From MGBC114844 sp910585855 (GTDB lineage: Bacteria; Bacillota; Clostridia; Lachnospirales; Lachnospiraceae), in NCBI GenBank assembly GCA_965646165.1, contig CBFFYP010000054.1:1-33737 (forward strand): a stretch of DNA of 33,737 nucleotides, read 5' to 3'. Positions 1 to 8,961 of the stretch are shown here, piece by piece. Numbering within the stretch: the stretch's first letter is position 1; each line of letters starts with the position of its first letter. The notes beneath the pieces are model-generated. The model had not been told where the DNA came from, did not search any database, and worked only from the letters and a program-made list of their open reading frames with translations. Position numbers and translations under genes: made by a program.

Positions 1-500
1 ACTTCTAACTTTTTTCCAAAGTCACTGCAGGCTGCCCACCGTTTTCGAATCTGGCTGTTTCTTGACCCCGAAACAAAAAAAATCACATTCAAATTTTTTT
101 AAAAGACGGTTTCTGCTCTATAATAAAATATAATTTCTATCGCTATCCAATCAACAGCAAGAGGCGGTTTGCTTCTGTCCTTTGCCAGCGACTTCGGAGA
201 ACGGTTAGAAAGTCTTGGGCTTCTGTGGAAGCACCTAGAATTTTTTGCATATCCTGCTTCCATGCAGGGTATGCAAAAAAAGAGGCGTGTTTAGCCCGGA
301 TAATAGGAAAGCGGACGTTTTTTGGCTGGTAAAATCCTTCCTTACACCAATCACGTTTCGCCTGTAGTGAGGGCGAATTGCGCCCCGGTTCGTCCGGTTG
401 GATAAACTGAAATCAGAAGCCCTAGACTTTCTTACCGTTTGGAGCGGAGCAGGCAAAGGACAGGAGCAAACCGCCTCTTGCGTCCGGTTCGGTGAAAACC
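1..500. repeat. Composite palindromic repeat, locus I (left part cut by window edge)
   Basis: The start is the tail of unit Y (right stem arm at 27-54), followed by a ~105-bp spacer and a complete unit X of 318 bp (stem arms 161-186 and 453-478, central hairpin 247-274 with loop TTCCAT flanked by T and A runs). The same composite occurs at 8172-8945, 24157-24923 and 33137-33737. No credible protein is encoded; short ORFs here are not shared in frame between copies. The X stem arms pair except for one T-G wobble at the site where locus III has C-G and locus IV has T-A. It ends in TTGCGTCC, then GGTTCGGTGAAAACC. Confidence 0.85.
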
Positions 501-509
501 TTTACAAAC

Positions 510-538
510 AAAAAAGAAGCTGCCTTTTTAACAGCTTC
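510..538 (-). terminator. Intrinsic terminator of rpoD
   Basis: Read on the minus strand, GAAGCTG and CAGCTTC form a 7-bp stem around a 9-base loop and are followed directly by TTTTTT. It lies about 70 bases beyond the rpoD stop codon and just outside composite repeat locus I. Confidence 0.85.
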
Positions 539-608
539 CCTCTTGCTTCTCATTATATCAAAACATATTATCTATTATATTATCATGCTAAAACATAAGA
601 AAATTAAA

Positions 609-1739
609 TTAAGAAAGAAAATCCTTAATCTTTTTACTTCGAACCGGATTCCTCAATTTCCGCAAAGCCTTTGCCTCAATCTGCCGAATCCGTTCCCGAG
701 TTACATTAAATTCCTTCCCAACCTCTTCTAATGTCCTAGGATGTCCATCCAACAGACCAAAACGCAGTACAATTACCTGCTTCTCTCTCTCTTTTAAATC
801 CTGCAAAAGAGTATCAATATGCTCTCGAAGCATGACCGATTCAATATTTCCCTCCGGTGTCACTGCATTATTATCCGCTACAAAATCCCCAAGATTGGAA
901 TCGTCCTCCTCTCCAATCGGTGTTTCCAAAGAAGCCGGTTCTCGTGCAATCTGCATAATCTCGATTACTTTTTCCTCTGACATCCCCAATGCTTCTGCCA
1001 GTTCTGTGGTGGTTGGTTCATATCCAAGCTCTAATGTCAATTTTCTCTGCATCTTAGACATCTTATTAATTGTTTCTACCATATGCACAGGCACTCGAAT
1101 TGTCCTTGCCTGATCCGCAAGTGCCCGTGTTACTGACTGGCGAATCCACCAAGTTGCATACGTACTTAATTTATATCCCTTTTCATAGTCGAATTTTTCG
1201 ACACCTTTAATCAGTCCCAAATTTCCTTCCTGAACCAAATCCAAAAAACTCATTCCACGCCCTGTATATCGTTTTGCAATACTGACTACCAAACGAAGAT
1301 TTGATTCAATCAGTCTTTCCTTTGCATAGACATCTCCTGCTGCCTTTCTTTTTGCAAGCTCTGTTTCTTCATCTGGAGTCAGCAAAGGAACAGTTCCAAT
1401 CTCTTTTAGATACATCCTTACCGGATCTTCTGTTCCGATTCCTTCCAATAAATCAATCGCATCTAAATCAATCTCTTCTTCATCTTCCGGTCGGAAACCA
1501 TCATCATCCTTCTCTAAAATTAAATCATCATCAATCAATGCATCTACATCCAGCATACGAAGCACATCAACCCGATGATCTTCTAAATACTGATAAATAT
1601 ACTCTAATTGTTCCACTGACAAATTTTCATTTTTAAAGAAATCATTGATTTCTTCCACATCTAAAACACTTTTTTTACTCTTTCCAAGCTCTACTAATTT
1701 ATTCAGATTTTCTAAAAATGCAGTTTTCTCGTCTCCCAC
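609..1739 (-). CDS. rpoD: RNA polymerase primary sigma factor RpoD (sigma-A)
   Basis: This is the housekeeping sigma factor that directs RNA polymerase to -10/-35 promoters. The 376-residue protein has a short acidic N-terminal region (region 1.1 with the acidic stretch at residues ~65-95), then region 1.2 (DPVRMYLKEIG), region 2 with the core-binding and -10 motifs (NLRLVVSIAKRY, GYKLSTYATWWIRQ), region 3, and region 4.2 helix-turn-helix (TLEEVGKEFNVTRERIRQIE) near the C-terminus. Length fits clostridial RpoD, which lacks the long insert of the E. coli protein. The start is GTG, preceded at about nine bases by AAAGGA. A sigma-A type promoter lies at 1864-1892 and a terminator at 510-538, so it can be transcribed alone. 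No dnaG lies directly upstream, unlike the common dnaG-rpoD arrangement; the upstream gene is a lipid kinase. Confidence 0.97.
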   Translation of the reverse strand: MGDEKTAFLENLNKLVELGKSKKSVLDVEEINDFFKNENLSVEQLEYIYQYLEDHRVDVLRMLDVDALIDDDLILEKDDDGFRPEDEEEIDLDAIDLLEGIGTEDPVRMYLKEIGTVPLLTPDEETELAKRKAAGDVYAKERLIESNLRLVVSIAKRYTGRGMSFLDLVQEGNLGLIKGVEKFDYEKGYKLSTYATWWIRQSVTRALADQARTIRVPVHMVETINKMSKMQRKLTLELGYEPTTTELAEALGMSEEKVIEIMQIAREPASLETPIGEEDDSNLGDFVADNNAVTPEGNIESVMLREHIDTLLQDLKEREKQVIVLRFGLLDGHPRTLEEVGKEFNVTRERIRQIEAKALRKLRNPVRSKKIKDFLS

Positions 1740-1863
1740 GTAGCATAATCCTTTCTATATTGTATTACAGAAATCCTATGGTTGCACATTTTCTCTGCAG
1801 TTTATATTCTTTCTACTATGTGCCAATTATAAAGCACACCTTGCATATTTAAATCACCGCTAC

Positions 1864-1892
1864 AGTATACTCTATTTTTCGACATTCTGCAA
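1864..1892 (-). promoter_or_regulatory. Sigma-A promoter of rpoD
   Basis: On the minus strand TTGCAG and TATACT are separated by 17 bases, which matches the sigma-A consensus well. It leaves a leader of about 120 bases before the GTG start. The rest of the 1740-1966 gap is AT-rich with no further feature seen. Confidence 0.6.
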
Positions 1893-1966
1893 GACATATA
1901 TTTATCTTTTTTTATGTACTTTCGCTACTGTCCGTTACCATTTTCCTTTAAACAACAGCAGTTTTT

Positions 1967-2863
1967 TTACATATTTTCTCTTGGTACAATTATATTCAAC
2001 GCCTGATACTGATTCTTTACCTCAATTTCTCTCGGATTTCCTCCAAATTCTCCATCCAATACCCAAGGAACAGACTGCGGTGAATGAATATAAAGCTGTG
2101 CTGTCTTAAAAGTGATCAGCCTCTCTGAACTGGCATCCTCCGTCAGCAGTGCATTTAATATCTCCTGCAGTTCCAATGGATTTTTTGGATTTCGAATCAA
2201 AGTAACTTCAAACATACCATCATCCATTTTCACAGATTTTCCAACAATCTTTTTAAATCCGCCAACTGAAGTAGAATTTGTTATCATTCCATAGATAAAA
2301 TCTCCCTCAATTTTATTTCCGTCATATTCCACTGTCATAGGAGCTGCCTTAATTGCTGTAATCTGCTTGATTCCCTCAATCAAATATGCCGGATGCCCTA
2401 AAACATTCTTCATCTGCTGAGGCGTCGCATAAGAAACCTCTGTAAATGCACCAAATGCCGCCACATAATTAAAATAACGTTCATTAAAAGAACCAATATC
2501 ACATAAAAACGATTCTCCACAGACAGCCACCTGTGCTGCCTTATCCATCTTTTTAGGAATTTTCAGGCTAGACGCAAAATCATTTGTAGAACCAGATGGA
2601 ATATATCCAACTGAAACAGAAAAACCTGCTTCCATCAGTCCAGAAACGGTTTCATTCAGTGTTCCATCTCCTCCGCTGCAGACAATTCGATCAAATTGTT
2701 CTCCAATTTCCATCACGGTATTTTTCGCATCCAATGGCTCTTGCGTAATATGAAGCTGAACCCGATATCCATTTTTCTGAAAAATATTTACAATATCCAG
2801 AAGCTGATTCTTAATCTGCCCTTTTCCTGATTTAGGATTCAGAATAAAAAGTAGTTTTTTCAT
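1967..2863 (-). CDS. Diacylglycerol kinase / YegS-family lipid kinase
   Basis: The protein belongs to the DAGK catalytic family, which phosphorylates diacylglycerol or related lipids with ATP at the membrane. It opens with LLFILNPKSGKG (nucleotide-binding strand and loop) and carries the hallmark GGDGTLNE near residue 75, then GSTNDFA, as in DgkB/YegS/BmrU-like proteins. The C-terminal half has the beta-sandwich seen in this family, ending near VPWVLDGEFGG. I place the start at 2863 (298 residues) because GGGGAG lies nine bases upstream. An in-frame ATG at 2890 has no ribosome binding site. Its own promoter is at 2935-2963. Which lipid it uses cannot be told from sequence, and the DgkB versus YegS distinction is open. 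Confidence 0.9.
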   Translation of the reverse strand: MKKLLFILNPKSGKGQIKNQLLDIVNIFQKNGYRVQLHITQEPLDAKNTVMEIGEQFDRIVCSGGDGTLNETVSGLMEAGFSVSVGYIPSGSTNDFASSLKIPKKMDKAAQVAVCGESFLCDIGSFNERYFNYVAAFGAFTEVSYATPQQMKNVLGHPAYLIEGIKQITAIKAAPMTVEYDGNKIEGDFIYGMITNSTSVGGFKKIVGKSVKMDDGMFEVTLIRNPKNPLELQEILNALLTEDASSERLITFKTAQLYIHSPQSVPWVLDGEFGGNPREIEVKNQYQALNIIVPRENM

Positions 2864-2934
2864 CTTATCACACTCCCCAACTCCCCCCATTTTTTAGCTT
2901 ATCCATAGTGTTGCCCTCTTTTATATATATTATA

Positions 2935-2963
2935 ATTGTAATATTCTCATAATCAGAAGTCAA
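2935..2963 (-). promoter_or_regulatory. Sigma-A promoter of the lipid kinase gene
   Basis: On the minus strand TTGACT and TACAAT are spaced by 17 bases, one mismatch each from consensus, and TATAAT follows directly as an alternative -10. It lies about 75 bases upstream of the chosen start. Confidence 0.65.
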
Positions 2964-3160
2964 TATACCAATTTCTGCTGAAACAAATTTTTCGTCCCCC
3001 TTCTACACCTAAAATTCAAAACTTTTATATTCAAAAAAATTAAGAAACATGCCAGCCATATAAAAAAGCTCAAAATATAAAAACTTCTTACTCTCCAAAT
3101 TATACAAAATCAAAAAGTAAAAAGTTTCGCCTAAAAACACACTATACCAAAAGCAGAAGA

Positions 3161-3310
3161 GGACGCCAAAAGCGGAAAGAAGTTCTATTCCGGGTTCGCT
3201 TTCGCTTAGCATTTCCTCGTAGCGGACACTAAGACGCTAAAGTACAGCGTCTAAGTGCCGACGGGAAATGATAACCCTGCATAGAACTTCTTTCCGCTTT
3301 CGGCTGTGTA
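3161..3310 (-). repeat. Structured repeat family 2, copy 1 (inverted orientation)
   Basis: A 150-bp element bounded by GGACGCC on the left and GGCTGTGTA on the right. The outer stem is a perfect 20-bp inverted repeat (3169-3188 and 3281-3300). An inner 12-bp stem (3227-3238 and 3246-3257) pairs at 11 of 12 positions. Between them are blocks conserved in all four copies: AGCATTTCCTCG and GGGAAATGAT. The outer stem sequence is unrelated to that of the other copies. It forms an inverted pair with copy 2 in the gap between the lipid kinase and rhaB. Confidence 0.85.
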
Positions 3311-3360
3311 CTCCAGACGAAAAAACAACAACAAATCGTAAAATAATCATCTCTTAGCTG

Positions 3361-3492
3361 ATATACACAAACAAAATTAAAAGGACAATTTACACCCCTG
3401 TAGGTTGTTTTCTCTTCCCATATAAGATATACACAACCAAAATTCGAAGATTGATCTACACTCCTCTATTTTTTCTGTTACCTTCATACATA
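3361..3492 (+). repeat. Two partial left ends of family 2, in tandem at 66-bp spacing
   Basis: The motif ATATACACA followed by an (A/G)CC(A/G)AAATTCGAAG-like stretch and a (G/T)CTACAC-like stretch begins at 3361, 3427 and 3493. The steps are exactly 66 and 66 bases. Only the third copy continues into a full element (copy 2). The first two are degenerate and end after about 40 recognisable bases. Confidence 0.6.
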
Positions 3493-3646
3493 ATATACAC
3501 AGCCGGAATCCGAAGGGAGGTCTACGCAGGGTCATCATTTCCCGTCGGCACTTAGGCACGGTATTTTCGTGCCTTATGTGTCCGCTACGAGGAAATGCTA
3601 AGCGCAAGCGGACCCGGAGTAGACCTCCCTTCGGATTCCAGCGTCC
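3493..3646 (+). repeat. Structured repeat family 2, copy 2
   Basis: The outer stem is a perfect 21-bp inverted repeat (3505-3525 and 3619-3639). The inner hairpin pairs CACTTAGGCACG with CGTGCCTTATGTG around a GTATTTT loop. CATTTCC and GGAAATG can form another 7-bp helix, and GTCCGCT can pair with AGCGGAC. The element ends in AGCGTCC, 21 bases short of the rhaB stop codon, so it lies in or next to the rhaB 3' untranslated region. Confidence 0.88.
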
Positions 3647-3667
3647 TCCCCAGATTAAAAACTACCT

Positions 3668-5077
3668 CTAATGCACTTCCTGTATTGCAAACGATTTTCC
3701 TACACATTTCCGTGCCTCTTCCAAAGAAGAAAATTCCTGACTGCGAAGCATCTGCGCCATCAAATTTCCAATAGCAGTTCCTTCTACTGGACCTGCAAAA
3801 ACTTCCTTTCCGGTTGCTTTTTTTGTAAGCTGATTCAAATATTGATCCTGACATCCCCCACCTACAATATAAAGCCTTGAAAACGTCCTTTTTGTAATAT
3901 GTTCAATTTCCCGCACGGTTTCTCCATAACTTTTTGCCAAACTATGATAGACACAGGATAAAATTTCTCCTGTCGTTTCTGGAATTATTTGATTAGTTTT
4001 TTTGCAGTATTCCTGAATTGCCTGTATCATACTTTCTGGAGCTAAAAATCCTGCATCATTGACATCCACAATAGAAGAAAATCCGTCTGCCTCTTTTGCC
4101 ATAGCTATTAAATCTGGAAAGCCATACTGTTTCCCCTGTGCTTGAAGTTCCCGGCGGATACTTTGAATCATCCACAATCCCATAATGTTTTTTAAATATC
4201 GAAAACGATAGTCATATCCTCCTTCATTGGTAAAATTACAGGCTTTACTTTCCGGTGAACAATCCGCCTCCATTCTTTCTATTCCCATAAGCGACCAAGT
4301 ACCAGAACTTAAATATAAAAAATCATCTCCACTCGCAGGTACGGCAAGAACAGCCGAACCTGTATCATGTGTAGCTGGAAGCACTACTTCTAAATTGTAG
4401 CCTACTTCCTTTTGTATTTCTTCCTGTAAAAATCCCACACAGGTTTTCGGCAGACACAGTTCTCCAAATAGTTGTCTTTTATAACCTAATTTTTCAAGAA
4501 TTTCCTGATCCCAATCCTTTGTTTTTGCATTGACAAGCTGTCCGGTTGTAGCATTGGTATATTCGTTTTTCTTTATCCCGGTCAGTAAAAAATTAAAGTA
4601 TTCCGGTATCATTAAAAAACTCTCTGCCTGTTCTAAATACTCTGGATGCTCCTTTTTTATTGCATATAGCTGGTAAATCGAATTAAATAATTGTTTTTGT
4701 ATACCAGTTCTGGCATAAAGTTCTTCTTCTGAAATCAGAGCATATACTTCTTTATCGATATTGTCGGTTCGGCTGTCACGATATGCTACAGATTCTCCAA
4801 GTATTTGATTCTTTGCATCCAAAAGAACAAAATCCACTCCCCATGTATCAATTCCCATACTGATTGGAATACACCCCTGTTCTTTACAGACTTTCATTCC
4901 ATTGATAATTTCCTGAAATAAACGATCCAACTCCCAACAAAGATGTCCGTTTTTTTTCACCAATTTATTTTCAAAGCGATATATTTCCTCTAATACCATC
5001 TTTTCTTCTTCCATATGACATAAGATATGTCTTCCACTAGAAGCCCCTATATCAACTGCTAAATAATAATTTGCCAT
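3668..5077 (-). CDS. rhaB: Rhamnulokinase RhaB
   Basis: Phosphorylates L-rhamnulose to L-rhamnulose-1-phosphate with ATP, the second step of L-rhamnose breakdown. The 469-residue FGGY-family kinase starts with DIGASSGR (phosphate-binding loop of the actin-like fold). It has the substrate-side stretch GIDTWGVDFVLLD, the HDTGSAV motif near residue 235, and a C-terminal adenosine-binding region with GGGCQDQYLNQ and AGPVEGTAIGN, all typical of rhamnulokinase. The start is supported by AAGGGAG upstream. It follows rhaA on the same strand with a 110-base gap, so the two probably share the rhaA promoter. No aldolase (rhaD), mutarotase (rhaM), transporter or rhamnose regulator is adjacent, so the rest of the pathway must be elsewhere. 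Confidence 0.95.
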   Translation of the reverse strand: MANYYLAVDIGASSGRHILCHMEEEKMVLEEIYRFENKLVKKNGHLCWELDRLFQEIINGMKVCKEQGCIPISMGIDTWGVDFVLLDAKNQILGESVAYRDSRTDNIDKEVYALISEEELYARTGIQKQLFNSIYQLYAIKKEHPEYLEQAESFLMIPEYFNFLLTGIKKNEYTNATTGQLVNAKTKDWDQEILEKLGYKRQLFGELCLPKTCVGFLQEEIQKEVGYNLEVVLPATHDTGSAVLAVPASGDDFLYLSSGTWSLMGIERMEADCSPESKACNFTNEGGYDYRFRYLKNIMGLWMIQSIRRELQAQGKQYGFPDLIAMAKEADGFSSIVDVNDAGFLAPESMIQAIQEYCKKTNQIIPETTGEILSCVYHSLAKSYGETVREIEHITKRTFSRLYIVGGGCQDQYLNQLTKKATGKEVFAGPVEGTAIGNLMAQMLRSQEFSSLEEARKCVGKSFAIQEVH

Positions 5078-5187
5078 CTCTAAAACTCCCTTCTGCTCCT
5101 TCTATAATAAAAAATATCAGAAAAAGGCACAGACACTTATTTCTGAACAGCTCCTTAGAAAATACGCCTGCGCCCTTTTGTTTTCTT

Positions 5188-6453
5188 TTACTTTCGATCT
5201 GCCAATACTTTGGCTTCATATTTTTTCACTGCATCCAGCCATTCCAGCCCTGCACCCTTATTCTGCTGAGAGCAATAATAATCCCATACCAGCGCAAAAG
5301 GAGCAGCCCTAAATTCTTCTTTATAAGCCAAACGAGCACTTACATCATTTGCCGCCTCTAATTCTTTCATTTTTTCAACCGGCTGCAGCAATGCCGCAAG
5401 AATTGCTTTTCTTGTATTGCGGATTCCTGTTACCCAAGCTACAATTCGATTGATAGATCCGTCAAAGAAATCTGTTGCAATATAAGTATCCTGCAATTTA
5501 TCCAGACGAACCAATTCTTCCATAATTGCTTTTGTTTCATCATCAAAGCTTACTACATGATCTGAATCCCAGCGAACCGGACGAGATACATGCAGCAGCA
5601 CATGATCCGAAAAAGTATAGATAGAAGCCAATTTTGCTGATACCACCTCGGTAGGATGATAATGTCCGGTATCTAATGTCATAATAATATGATCCTGATT
5701 TGCTTTCATAACATAACCCATACAAAATTCATGAGAACCAACCGTATAACTTTCCAAACCGATTCCAAATACTTTTGATTCAATTCCATCAATTACTCCG
5801 GTTACGTCTTTTGTTGCTTCAAAAATCTGATCATAACTATCCTTTAATCTCTTGCGTGGTCCAATCGTATCAATCGGAATTTCTTTATCTCCGTCTGGTG
5901 TCCAATGGTTGATTACACATGGCTTTCCTGTCTTTTCATAAAAATACTGTCCTATTTTGCGGCAGCGGATTCCATGCTCAATCCAAAACTTACGAATTTC
6001 TTCATCTGCACAGGATAATGTCCCATTTTCGCCCTTTGGATGAGAAAAATAAGTAGGATTAAAATCTAAGCCAATCCCTTTTTCTACTGCCCAATTTACC
6101 CATTTTTCAAAATGCTTCGGTTCAATTTCATTTCGATCCACAAAAGTATCTGCTTCCTGATAACTGGCATGCAAATTCAGTTTTAATACACCAGGAATAT
6201 ATTTCATTGCCTCTTCAATATCTGCTCTTAATTCCTCTGCATTTCTTGCCTTTCCCGGATAATTTCCAGTAGACTGAATCCCTCCTGTTAAAGAAGAATC
6301 CTCTTTTTTCTCAAGCCCGGCAACATCATCCCCCTGCCAGCAATGCATGGAAATCGGAATCTTATCTGCAATTTCAATCGCCCGATCGACATCGATTCCA
6401 TACTGTGCATAAAATGCTTTCGCTGTTTCATAACCTTTTTTTAAATCGTACAT
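5188..6453 (-). CDS. rhaA: L-rhamnose isomerase RhaA
   Basis: Converts L-rhamnose to L-rhamnulose, the first step of the pathway. The 421-residue protein has the conserved family N-terminus with IPISMHCWQGDDV near residue 32, and metal-site segments LKLNLHASY, INHWTPDGDKEIP, TLDTGHYHPTE and HVSRPVRWDSDHVV spread as in RhaA. Length matches the family (~420). The start has AAAGGAGAG just upstream, and a sigma-A promoter is visible at 6505-6533. It is the first gene of the rhaA-rhaB pair. Confidence 0.97.
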   Translation of the reverse strand: MYDLKKGYETAKAFYAQYGIDVDRAIEIADKIPISMHCWQGDDVAGLEKKEDSSLTGGIQSTGNYPGKARNAEELRADIEEAMKYIPGVLKLNLHASYQEADTFVDRNEIEPKHFEKWVNWAVEKGIGLDFNPTYFSHPKGENGTLSCADEEIRKFWIEHGIRCRKIGQYFYEKTGKPCVINHWTPDGDKEIPIDTIGPRKRLKDSYDQIFEATKDVTGVIDGIESKVFGIGLESYTVGSHEFCMGYVMKANQDHIIMTLDTGHYHPTEVVSAKLASIYTFSDHVLLHVSRPVRWDSDHVVSFDDETKAIMEELVRLDKLQDTYIATDFFDGSINRIVAWVTGIRNTRKAILAALLQPVEKMKELEAANDVSARLAYKEEFRAAPFALVWDYYCSQQNKGAGLEWLDAVKKYEAKVLADRK

Positions 6454-6504
6454 TAATCTTCTCTCCTTTAAAATAAAATATTAGGTACTTTTTATCTTAT
6501 ATTG

Positions 6505-6533
6505 ATTATAAAAATTTTCTTTGCTGTTTACAA
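6505..6533 (-). promoter_or_regulatory. Promoter of rhaAB
   Basis: On the minus strand TTGTAA and TATAAT are spaced by exactly 17 bases, about 50 bases before the rhaA start. No obvious operator repeat or catabolite-repression site could be picked out by eye around it. Confidence 0.65.
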
Positions 6534-6593
6534 GGTCGCTGCTATCTTTTTTTACGTCCTTATTTGCATTTTATTACACATTAATCTTTACCT

Positions 6594-8015
6594 TTATGCT
6601 TCATAAGAAAATAGATAAACTTTATTTTCTTTTTTATCAAAAATCATATACTCTCTGTTATTGCCTACAACAGTACATCCAAAATCATATTCCCGTTTCA
6701 GCAATTTATAATACCGATTTTCTATAATATCATAACAATAATCCCATCCGTCATTTTTTCGAAAAAATACTTTATTTCCTGCAATATCTCTCCATGAAGC
6801 CCACTCGGTAAATTCTCTTACCTCTAAAGTATTAAAATCCAAAAGAAATTTTCGTCCAAAACTGGTTTCATAAATCATATACTCTGAACAGGCATGAATA
6901 TTCTGAATATACTCTGTCTTATATTTCAACTCAATTCGATAATGACAATAAGTATCCGACAACAAATGATACTCTAAAATATACCAATTCTCCCCATCAT
7001 ATTCTACCGTATAAACAAAATTTCCTTCTATACAAGGTTTTCTATTATTATTATATCGAAAATAAAACTCTGCCTTTTTATCAAAAGAATCCTCTTTTGG
7101 CTTATAACACATTAAATCTAACTGATATGCCGTATCTCTTACACTCTCAAATCCTGCATATCCCGGGTACTGATTCACTTCTTCCTGCGGATATTCAAAA
7201 TAAAAATATAAATCATCCTTATTACAACTTCCAATCATTGGTACATTCAGCCCATTCTTTATTTTAAAATCCTCCGACTTACAAATACAAAATACCCTCT
7301 GTGTATTCAAATCCATTCCTTTGACTTCCCATACCGATTGACTGTCAAATGAATTTTCTTCCCAATATGCTTCACACCAATAGAGATAATTTTCTGTTAT
7401 AAGAGAACTTACCACATTGCACTTTCTATCTTCTGGAAGAATAGAAATCAATGCCCTTTCTTCTTTTATATCATAAATTAACAACCCACTTTGCGAACCA
7501 TTTTGTGAATTATTAAATAAATGATCGGATTCTGACTCTGCCAACGAAATCTGAAAAGAAGCCATCATTCGATTATTACAAATACCTTCTATACAAATAT
7601 CCTGATATCCTTCTAATGTAATACTCTTACTTGGCATAAGCTGTTCTGCTTTTTTATCAAAAAATTTTGATCCATACTTATATTCGCTATTATAATCTGC
7701 AGCCAATTCTTTATCCGTCTTATAATTCTGATACTCTTTCCACGCTTCACTATCCGTAAACTTTAAAATCCCTTTCGACTGTTTCAATTCTTCTTTTTTT
7801 ACAACAGTTTTTTCACTTATAAAACAATAATTCTCTTCTAACATATCACTGTCTAAACCAATCACTGTTTCTGCCTTATCACTTCCAATACTTTCTTCTG
7901 TTTTTAAACTTTTTGCTTTTATTTCCCCACTTTCCAAATATGTATTAAAAACAAAATAACTGCAAAATAAAACACTTATTAAAACAATACTTCCTATCCA
8001 TACCCTCCTTTTCAT
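6594..8015 (-). CDS. Membrane-anchored extracytoplasmic protein of unknown function
   Basis: I do not recognise this 473-residue protein. It begins MKRRVWIGSIVLISVLFCSYFV, a positively charged start followed by one hydrophobic segment, then a long polar domain, so it is probably held in the membrane and faces outside. The cysteine after VLF does not fit a clean lipobox, so a lipoprotein is possible but unproven. The body is rich in Tyr, Trp and acidic residues, with recurrent short strands of the type NYLYWCEAYW, NFVYTVEYDG, YMIYETSFG and NKVYLFSYEA. These suggest a beta-propeller-like fold; that is inference. It is preceded by GGAGG and by a consensus promoter at 8080-8108, and it stands alone between rhaA and a composite repeat. 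Confidence 0.75.
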   Translation of the reverse strand: MKRRVWIGSIVLISVLFCSYFVFNTYLESGEIKAKSLKTEESIGSDKAETVIGLDSDMLEENYCFISEKTVVKKEELKQSKGILKFTDSEAWKEYQNYKTDKELAADYNSEYKYGSKFFDKKAEQLMPSKSITLEGYQDICIEGICNNRMMASFQISLAESESDHLFNNSQNGSQSGLLIYDIKEERALISILPEDRKCNVVSSLITENYLYWCEAYWEENSFDSQSVWEVKGMDLNTQRVFCICKSEDFKIKNGLNVPMIGSCNKDDLYFYFEYPQEEVNQYPGYAGFESVRDTAYQLDLMCYKPKEDSFDKKAEFYFRYNNNRKPCIEGNFVYTVEYDGENWYILEYHLLSDTYCHYRIELKYKTEYIQNIHACSEYMIYETSFGRKFLLDFNTLEVREFTEWASWRDIAGNKVFFRKNDGWDYCYDIIENRYYKLLKREYDFGCTVVGNNREYMIFDKKENKVYLFSYEA

Positions 8016-8079
8016 CTTTTACCTCCTATTCTCCAAAATAAATTTTCACTGGAAAAATAAATCATTACTTTTATTTTAT

Positions 8080-8108
8080 ATTATATTGTATATTTCTAAC
8101 ACTGTCAA
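8080..8108 (-). promoter_or_regulatory. Perfect-consensus sigma-A promoter
   Basis: On the minus strand TTGACA, a 17-base spacer and TATAAT, all exact matches. It serves the membrane-anchored protein gene starting at 8015 and lies ~70 bases from composite repeat locus II. Confidence 0.85.
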
Positions 8109-8171
8109 ATAAGTTTACCTTCAAACTTCAATAAGTCTTTTGGAATTAGAGAATGGAGGGAGGACGTCAAA

Positions 8172-8945
8172 GGACGCCAGAGGACGCCAGATTCGAAAAC
8201 GGTGGGCAGCCTGCTGTTCCGGTTTCCAAAAAGCAAGAAGTTCTAAGACTTCTGCCTTTTCTTTGAGCCAACCGTACAGACCGGGGCGCAATTCGCCCTC
8301 TTTTCAGCCGAAACGAAGCAGGTGTAAGGAAGGATTTTACCAGCCATAAGAGATCTTCTTTTCTATTATCCGGGCTAAACACGCCCCTTTTTTTTCACAC
8401 CCTGCATGGAAGCAGGATGTGAAAAAAATCTTAAGTTTTCAAGCAGAAGTCCAAGAACTTCTAACTTTTTTCCAAAGTCACTGCAGGCTGCCCACCGTTT
8501 TCGAATCTGGCTGTTTCTTGACCCCGGAACAAAAAAAGAATTGTGTCCAAACGTTGCTGAAAACTTGTTCTGTTAAGAAAACATTGTTTTTACCGTGATC
8601 CAACCAACAGCGAGAGGCGATTTGCTCCTGTTCTTTGACTGCGACTTCGGAGAACGGTTAGAAAGTCTTGGGCTTCTGTGGAAACATCTAGAATTTTTTG
8701 CATATCCTGCTTCCATGCAGGGTATGCAAAAAAAGGGGCGTGTTTAGCCCGGAGGATAGGGAAGAGAATGATTTATAGCTGACAAAATCTTTCCTTACGC
8801 CTGTTTCGTTTCGGTTGTGATGAGGGCGAATTGCGCCCCGGTTCGTCCGGTTGAAAAAACCGAAAGCAGAAGCCCTAGACTTTCTTACCGTTTGGAGCGG
8901 AGCAGGCAAAGGACAGGAGCAAATCACCTCTGGCGTCCGGTGAAA
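8172..8945. repeat. Composite palindromic repeat, locus II (complete)
   Basis: A complete copy. It runs from GGACGCCAGA (8182-8191; a further GGACGCCAGA precedes it at 8172) to TCTGGCGTCC (8929-8938), then GGTGAAAGCC. Unit Y has a perfect 28-bp stem (8187-8214 and 8483-8510) and a central hairpin at 8396-8421. After a ~100-base spacer comes unit X in the opposite orientation, with stem arms 8614-8637 and 8907-8930. Both units share inner blocks: GTAAGGAAGGATTTTACC-like, GGGCTAAACACGCCCC-like and GGGCGAATTGCGCCC-like. It fills the gap between the ABC exporter operon and the 6594-8015 gene and could also end transcription from both sides. Confidence 0.88.
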
Positions 8946-8961
8946 GCCAACCTATCAAAGC

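Noticed and set aside
1..500. Known large structured RNAs (group II intron, OLE, HEARO-type) as the identity of the composite element
   Set aside because: I could not find their defining motifs (domain V, intron ends, associated ORF); identity is left open.
8140..8382. Open frames of 60-110 codons on both strands inside the composite repeats (also at 235-598, 24143-24627, 33425-33716)
   Set aside because: They lack ribosome binding sites, lie on both strands of palindromic DNA, and are explained by the repeat's stems; no frame is consistently kept across loci.
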